Shown: positions 33,888 through 36,653 of the stretch, piece by piece
Numbering within the stretch: the first letter of the stretch is position 1
Layout of the letters: every line of letters begins with the position of its first letter
Assembly (NCBI GenBank): GCA_026400735.1
Contig: JAPLOL010000084.1
Location: 1 to 36,653 of the forward strand
DNA: 36,653 bases
Reading direction: 5' to 3'
From: Alphaproteobacteria bacterium
GTDB taxonomy: Bacteria; Pseudomonadota; Alphaproteobacteria; Caulobacterales; Aquidulcibacteraceae
The notes under the pieces: model-generated
The model's database searches: none
Told to the model about the DNA's origin: nothing
Seen by the model: only the letters and a program-made list of their open reading frames with translations
Made by a program: the position numbers and the translations under genes

Positions 33888-35227
33888 GCCTAAGCGATCT
33901 CATTGCGCGTGAGACGCAGCGCTATCTCGATACGCATCCGAAAGCTGCAGCCGAAGCGACGCGGCTGAAGCAGCATTGGCTGTTTGGGGCGCCGTTTCAT
34001 TGGATGAACGATTGGGCCTCGCCCTCCGCGATGATCGCGGAGGATGGTGAGGGCGCGATTCTCACCGATATCGACGACAACACGTATGACGATTTTTGCC
34101 TCGGCGACACACCGGGGATGTTTGGGCATGGGCGGCCGGAGATTGCGCGCGCGGTGGTGGAGCAAGCGCGGCGTGGGGCAACGTTTATGTTGCCGACGGC
34201 GGAAGCCGCTGAAGTGGGTGCGTTGCTGGCCGAACGGTTTGGGTTGCCGTTTTGGCAGACGACGCTCTCTGCGTCGGACGCAAACCGCGCTGTGATCCGT
34301 TGGGCGCGGGCGGTGACGGGGAAATCCGTCATCGTTGTGTTCGACGGCTGTTATCACGGCATGGTCGAGGATTGTTTCGTTGAACTGCGCCATGGGCGCA
34401 CGCGGCCGGATGCAGGGCTGATCGGCCAAGTGTTCGACATGACGCGCACTACACGCGCGGTGCCGTTCAACGATATCGGGGCGCTGGAAGCAACGTTAGC
34501 GCAGCAGGACGTGGCGGCAATCATCGCCGAGCCCGCGATGACGAATTGCGGGATGATCTTGCCGGAGGCGAATTACTGGAAACGTGCACAGGCGCTGGCG
34601 AAGAAAGCCGGCGTGCTGCTGGTGCTGGATGAAACACACACGCTGTCGAGCGGGCCGGGAGGGGCGACGAAGGCGTGGGGCTTGGCGCCGGACGCGCTGG
34701 TGATTGGCAAGGCGATCGCGGGCGGCTTTCCGGCGGCGGTGTGGGGCGTGAGTGCGGAGCTGGCCGAGAAGATCGCGGCTGTGCCGCGGGGCTCGGGGCG
34801 GTCAGGGATCGGGACGACGCTTGCGGGCAACTCGATGGGGATCGCAGCGATTGGCGCGACGTTGCGAGAGATCGCGACACCGGAAGCTTACGAGGTGATG
34901 CTGAAGGGCGCCGACGAGTTGGTCGCCAAGCTACGTGACGTCATCGCGAAGCGGGCGCTGCCTTGGTGCGTGGTGCATGTCGGCGCGCGGGCGGAGATTG
35001 TGTTTGCGCCGGAGCCGCCAAAGGACGCGGCGGCTATGAAGCCTGCGTTGGCGCAGAGTGAGTTGAACCACGCGCTGCACCTGTATCTCATTAATCGCGG
35101 CGTCTTGATCGCGCCGTTTCACATGATGATGCTGGTTTGTCCGACGACGACCACGCAACAGATTGACCGGCTCGTCGCGGCGGTCGATAGCTTTACGCAA
35201 GAGTACGCCAAAGAAGCAGCTGCATGA
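33884..35227 (+). CDS. Class III aminotransferase (glutamate-1-semialdehyde-aminomutase-like)
   Basis: 447 residues, PLP-dependent. L-S-A-S-D-A-N-R-A-V-I-R-W-A-R-A-V-T-G (128-146) is the substrate-phosphate loop with an S-D-A-N variant in place of S-G-S-E-A. Asp249 in L-V-L-D-E-T-H-T holds the pyridine ring, and Lys276 in V-I-G-K-A-I-A-G-G is the Schiff base. It begins with GTG at 33884 inside the aldehyde dehydrogenase stop and ends with ATGA into the glutamine-synthetase gene. It occupies the place where a Puu operon would have an amine oxidase. The exact donor is not known. Confidence 0.88.
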   Translation: MSLSDLIARETQRYLDTHPKAAAEATRLKQHWLFGAPFHWMNDWASPSAMIAEDGEGAILTDIDDNTYDDFCLGDTPGMFGHGRPEIARAVVEQARRGATFMLPTAEAAEVGALLAERFGLPFWQTTLSASDANRAVIRWARAVTGKSVIVVFDGCYHGMVEDCFVELRHGRTRPDAGLIGQVFDMTRTTRAVPFNDIGALEATLAQQDVAAIIAEPAMTNCGMILPEANYWKRAQALAKKAGVLLVLDETHTLSSGPGGATKAWGLAPDALVIGKAIAGGFPAAVWGVSAELAEKIAAVPRGSGRSGIGTTLAGNSMGIAAIGATLREIATPEAYEVMLKGADELVAKLRDVIAKRALPWCVVHVGARAEIVFAPEPPKDAAAMKPALAQSELNHALHLYLINRGVLIAPFHMMMLVCPTTTTQQIDRLVAAVDSFTQEYAKEAAA

Positions 35228-36597
35228 CCATCGCCGATCCGAAGGAAGTCAAAGCCTTCCTCGACAAACATCCTGAGATTCAGTTTTTCGAGATTGTGTT
35301 CACGAACCTTGCGGGTGTGCCGCGCGGGAAGCGTTTGCGCCGTCATGAGATTGAGGCGGTATACGAGACCGGGCGGTTCTTGCCTGGCTCGATCCTCGTG
35401 AATGACATCACGGGTCAGGACGTCGAGGCGACGGGTTTGGTCTGGGAAGATGGCGATGCGGATCGCGTCGCGCGGCCGATCGCTGGCCGGATCACGCCGG
35501 CGCCGTGGCTTGGGGCTGATGTCGCGCAAGTGCCGATGACGATGTACGAGCTCGACGGCAAGCCGCACGATCTCGATCCGCGCCACGTGCTGCAGCGCGT
35601 GATCGATCGGTTCGCGGCGGATGGGCTTGTGCCTGTCGTGGCGTGCGAGCTGGAATATTATCTCGTCGATGCGCGTCGCACGGCGAATGGCAAGATCCAG
35701 TTGCCGCCGTCGCCGCTGACGGGCGATCGGGCGACGCAGCATCAGGTGTATGGTTTGCGCGAAGTGGAGGAGGCGTCGGGCTTTCTGCGCGATCTGTGGG
35801 CGTCTGCCGATGCGATGGGCGTTCCGCTGGAAGGTGCGATCAGCGAATACGCGCCGGGGCAGTTGGAATTGACGCTGAAGCATCACGCTGATGCGCTACG
35901 CGCTGCCGATGATGCTGTGCTTTACAAGCGGGCGGCTAAAGGCGTGGCGCTTCGTCATGGCTGCGAAGCGACATTCATGGCGAAGCCGTTCGCCGACCTT
36001 GCGGGCTCGGGCATGCACCTGCACGTCAGCGTCAACGACAAGGCGGGCAAGAACATCTTTGCGTCGGATAAGCCGGAAGGTGAGCCAGTGTTGGCGCACG
36101 CGGTCGGCGGCATGAAGAAGCTGCTGGGCGACTCGATGGCGATCTATGCGCCGAACGCGAATTCCTATCGTCGCTTCAAGGCGAACTCGTACGCGCCGGT
36201 CGCACCGACTTGGGGCGTCAACAACCGGACGGTGTCGTTCCGTGTGCCCGCTGGCGCGCCGAACACGCGTCACATCGAGCACCGCGTCGCCGGCGCGGAT
36301 GCGCACCCGGCGCTTGCATTGGCCGCGCTTCTTGCTGCGGTGCACTATGGCATCACGAATAAGGTCGATCCGGGGCCCGCGATTGTCGGCGATGGGTACG
36401 CGCAAGCCGAAGGCGGCGAGAAGATCACTACCAATTGGTTCGCGGCGACCGACCGCTTCGCCGAGTCCGCGGTCCTGAAGGACTATCTGGGTGAGCGATT
36501 TGTGCGGATGTACGCGATCGTCAAACGGGTTGAGCAGGATCGCTTCCAAAGCATGATCCCGGATATTGATTATGACTGGTATTTGCGGGGTTGTTAG
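35224..36597 (+). CDS. puuA: Glutamine synthetase family protein, gamma-glutamylamine synthetase (PuuA-like)
   Basis: Expected to couple glutamate to an amine with ATP, as PuuA does with putrescine. 457 residues, of usual length. A-C-E-L-E-Y-Y-L supplies metal-binding Glu residues, S-E-Y-A-P-G-Q-L-E-L follows, and A-G-S-G-M-H-L-H-V-S is the ATP/metal stretch. The order N-S-Y-R-R-F, W-G-V-N-N-R-T-V-S-F-R-V and I-E-H-R-V-A-G-A-D-A-H-P completes a type III-like synthetase rather than GlnA, which is longer in other motifs. It is coupled to the aminotransferase by ATGA. The 56 bases after the stop hold nothing recognisable. Confidence 0.88.
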   Translation: MTIADPKEVKAFLDKHPEIQFFEIVFTNLAGVPRGKRLRRHEIEAVYETGRFLPGSILVNDITGQDVEATGLVWEDGDADRVARPIAGRITPAPWLGADVAQVPMTMYELDGKPHDLDPRHVLQRVIDRFAADGLVPVVACELEYYLVDARRTANGKIQLPPSPLTGDRATQHQVYGLREVEEASGFLRDLWASADAMGVPLEGAISEYAPGQLELTLKHHADALRAADDAVLYKRAAKGVALRHGCEATFMAKPFADLAGSGMHLHVSVNDKAGKNIFASDKPEGEPVLAHAVGGMKKLLGDSMAIYAPNANSYRRFKANSYAPVAPTWGVNNRTVSFRVPAGAPNTRHIEHRVAGADAHPALALAALLAAVHYGITNKVDPGPAIVGDGYAQAEGGEKITTNWFAATDRFAESAVLKDYLGERFVRMYAIVKRVEQDRFQSMIPDIDYDWYLRGC

Positions 36598-36653
36598 CGG
36601 TTTGTTGGAAGTGGAGCATGAGAGTTGAATAAAGGCCGGCGGCGGACGAACGA

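Overview
The window reads as chromosomal DNA of an alphaproteobacterium, probably from the Caulobacterales/Hyphomonadaceae side of the class. That is a judgement from family content and GC-rich codon use, not a computed placement. Supporting signs are a 3-hydroxybutyrate dehydrogenase coupled to a patatin, a cyanide-insensitive-type cytochrome bd operon with a DUF2474 peptide, many small lipoproteins, a tRNA-Ala(CGC), and very tight gene packing. I see no phage, insertion sequence, integrase or CRISPR array.

Layout: 1-3196 is a minus-strand run (DUF350 membrane protein, anchored trypsin-like protease, pyrF, DUF2167 protein cut by the window edge). 3283-5625 carries bdhA, a coupled patatin and a FliL-like secreted protein. 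5629-6936 holds a lipoprotein and an SDR on the minus strand. 7039-9579 is the cytochrome bd operon, including a 48-residue DUF2474 gene that overlaps the end of cydB. 9576-9881 is phhB. 9882-10520 has no convincing gene but holds several hairpins and two minus-strand terminators. 10521-13720 has an APC permease, then the coupled set yggT, DUF167, folD; the DUF167 gene appears to start at CTG. 13795-14222 is a promoter, tRNA-Ala(CGC) and a small GIY-YIG protein. 14273-17284 has an OPA-type transporter, a flavin-binding-like stress protein and small lipoprotein/membrane genes. 17412-19485 is a frameshifted beta-propeller lipoprotein with a TonB-plug-like segment. 19482-25273 has NDH-2, an ABC-F ATPase with a substituted Walker B glutamate, a diguanylate cyclase, a VOC protein and small unknowns. 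25333-28513 has a UvrD-like helicase, a DUF1295 protein and an unknown. 28515-36597 is rich in amine/amide metabolism: an omega-amino acid aminotransferase, a penicillin-acylase-family lipoprotein, and a coupled aldehyde dehydrogenase - class III aminotransferase - PuuA-like glutamine synthetase operon.

Two habits recur. Co-directional genes are often joined by 4-base start/stop overlaps (ATGA, GTGA, CTGA). Five convergent pairs share four bases at their stop codons (CTAG or TTAG), leaving no room for a terminator between them. Most of the window is ordinary housekeeping and catabolic sequence. The best candidates for something new are the ABC-F protein with lysine at the catalytic position of its first ATPase site, the TonB-plug/beta-propeller combination, the amine operon in which an aminotransferase sits where an oxidase is expected, and the hairpin-rich interval before phhB.
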